Below are positions 42,035 to 43,075 of a stretch of DNA of 43,075 bases, one piece after another. The DNA lies in the NCBI GenBank assembly GCA_964449115.1, contig CAYUXW010000012.1:1-43075 (forward strand). Direction: 5' to 3'. The translations under genes were made by a program, and so were the position numbers. The DNA comes from UBA1783 sp964449115. GTDB lineage: Bacteria; Bacillota_I; Bacilli_A; Erysipelotrichales; Erysipelotrichaceae. Under the pieces are notes generated by a model, which had not been told where the DNA came from, made no database searches, and saw only the letters and a list, made by a program, of their open reading frames with translations. Each line of letters opens with the position of its first letter. Positions within the stretch are counted from its first letter, which is position 1.

Positions 42035-42740
42035 AACGTCCACCCCCAATTACATTGTTGACACCTATTGATGTTTTTATGAGTCCTAACGAAAGATTTG
42101 ATACCTCACATTCAACATCTCCAACAAAACCACTTCCTTTAATAAATTTACCTTGAAGTCTTATAGATGGATATTTTTGATAAGTTAAATTATTACTTTT
42201 TTCATTAATATTTGCTGAAGAAAAATTAGTTTCGTAGTTTTTATTGTAAATCTCTACTGTCTCATTGTATATTTTTTCAACACTGTTTTCTGTTAATGGC
42301 TTTTTAAAAGATAAAACAATTTTCCCATCAAAATATTCGCTTTCTATCTTTGTTAGTTTAAGATTTTTCAAACAGAAAAAATTACCAAAAAATGATTGTG
42401 CTAAGTGATGCTCTATGAAAAGCGATATTGTTTCAGTTAAGTTTTCAGCATTACCGACAAAATATATATCACATGAAAATTCTTCGTTTTTTTCATATCT
42501 TCTTTTACAAAAGATATCAATATCTGTCAAAATTGCTGAAGGTAAAATAAACTCATTTCCAGTGTATAGATAATACCTACATCCTTCGCTTTTTATACAA
42601 CTACTACATTTTCTTTCCACATTAATACAAAATAAAGATTTTAAAAACGAAAGGTATAGATTGAAAAATAAAATCATCGGATTCTTATCAAACTGTGCCC
42701 CTAGTGGAAAGTTTAAAGTAACTGAATACTTGTTAATCAT
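42012..42740 (-). CDS. Second Cas6-like RAMP protein (PF10040-like)
   Basis: The 242-residue protein begins MINKYSVTLNFPLG and carries CSSCIKSEGCRYYLYTG, a C-x2-C-x5-C motif like that of the PF10040 Cas6 branch (C..C....CxY). It has IEHHLAQSFFGNFF with two histidines near residue 115. The C-terminal GSGFVGDVECEV...IGGGRCEIK resembles the Gly-rich RAMP loop. It may be a second crRNA-processing enzyme or a structural RAMP. Its ATG overlaps the csm5 stop (ATGA type); cas6 follows with a 23-base overlap. The name is left open. Confidence 0.65.
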   Translation of the reverse strand: MINKYSVTLNFPLGAQFDKNPMILFFNLYLSFLKSLFCINVERKCSSCIKSEGCRYYLYTGNEFILPSAILTDIDIFCKRRYEKNEEFSCDIYFVGNAENLTETISLFIEHHLAQSFFGNFFCLKNLKLTKIESEYFDGKIVLSFKKPLTENSVEKIYNETVEIYNKNYETNFSSANINEKSNNLTYQKYPSIRLQGKFIKGSGFVGDVECEVSNLSLGLIKTSIGVNNVIGGGRCEIKNSI

Positions 42741-43075
42741 CGAGTAATCCCTAAATATCCAGGAAGACACTCCTTACCATCTAATACACTAATAGTTCTA
42801 GTTTTTGGCATAGTTTTTTTATTGCTTTTTTTAGGCCTAGTTGGAGAAAAAACTAAATCATAATTTCCCTCATAAAATCTTCTGTTATTTTTCTTAACTA
42901 AAATACTAATTGATTTTTCATAATAATTTGTATATTTGCCAATTCTAAGAATTGTTGTATTTTTTAATTTCTCGTTTAATTTGTTTAATTGATCAATTAT
43001 ATCTTTACTATAAAAAGATAATTCCTTTTCTACCTCTATCATATCCTTAGTAAATTCATTAATTGCTTGCATTAT
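42737..43075 (-). CDS. csm5: Csm5 (type III-A RAMP), C-terminal part, cut by the window edge
   Basis: The frame is open to the end of the window, so only about the last 112 residues are present. TTILRIGKYTNYYEKSISIL matches the C-terminal LRLGxxxxxYxKT region of Csm5, and MPKTRTISVLDGKECLPGYL matches its PKTRK...PLGW-type end. Csm5 helps assemble the Csm complex and mature the crRNA 3' end. The neighbours (Cas6-like, cas6, cas1, cas2, array) support a type III-A locus; cas10, csm2, csm3 and csm4 should lie beyond the edge. Confidence 0.7.
   Translation of the reverse strand: MMQAINEFTKDMIEVEKELSFYSKDIIDQLNKLNEKLKNTTILRIGKYTNYYEKSISILVKKNNRRFYEGNYDLVFSPTRPKKSNKKTMPKTRTISVLDGKECLPGYLGITR

Noticed and set aside
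42737..43075. Treating the edge ORF as a complete small protein starting at the ATG near 43072
   Set aside because: The frame is open to the last base of the window and the sequence matches the C-terminal part of Csm5, so it is a partial gene.

Overview
The window is AT-rich DNA (roughly one-third G+C by eye) from a low-GC Gram-positive bacterium. The evidence is hrcA-grpE-dnaK-dnaJ with CIRCE operators, SufS/SufU without the Isc set, PrsA-like foldases including a lipoprotein, strong AGGAGG-type ribosome sites, and TGA used only as stop. An Erysipelotrichia-like or other Bacillota lineage would fit, but I cannot fix the genus from sequence alone. Most genes lie on the minus strand.

Region 1 (1-21.6 kb) is mainly housekeeping. 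It holds xth-nagA, a UMF1-type transporter and a RlaP-like nucleotidyltransferase. The complete heat-shock block follows: hrcA, grpE, dnaK and dnaJ are expressed from a sigma-A promoter covered by CIRCE, and clpB has its own CIRCE. Next come an acyltransferase preceded by a possible micro-ORF, a radical SAM protein (YhcC family) that may be leaderless, and a sufS-sufU operon that also carries two cysteine-hydrolase-like genes. Two parvulin-type foldases, a second acyltransferase, a MATE exporter and tRNA-Leu(CAA) complete the region.

Region 2 (21.6-36.8 kb) is an accessory stretch of short, mostly minus-strand genes. It contains a metallo-beta-lactamase-fold hydrolase with a nucleotidyltransferase, three paralogous membrane zinc-ribbon proteins around a single-domain EamA transporter, an asparaginase-like Ntn hydrolase, a flavin reductase, a GyrI-like protein, a methyltransferase, an ArsC/Spx protein, Ogt and a third acyltransferase. 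A candidate HExxH metallopeptidase follows, then an unnamed pair (a membrane coiled-coil protein and a partner) that looks like one gene split at an A7 run. The rest is an iron alcohol dehydrogenase, a double GNAT protein, two truncated gene scars, a SUKH-domain protein and two tiny Cys-rich ORFs.

Region 3 (36.8-43.1 kb) is a CRISPR-Cas locus. The array has 45 near-identical 31-nt repeats plus one decayed repeat and 45 spacers. It is followed to the right by minus-strand genes which, in transcription order, are csm5 (cut by the window edge), a PF10040-like Cas6/RAMP protein, a second canonical Cas6, a subtype I-B-like cas1 and cas2. This points to a type III-A effector with two Cas6-like proteins. 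The decayed repeat at the left and the cas2-side AT-rich leader indicate minus-strand transcription. Read on the plus strand, essentially every spacer looks like sense coding sequence, so the crRNAs would be antisense to target mRNAs, as an RNA-sensing type III system needs. This is the most striking signal in the window.
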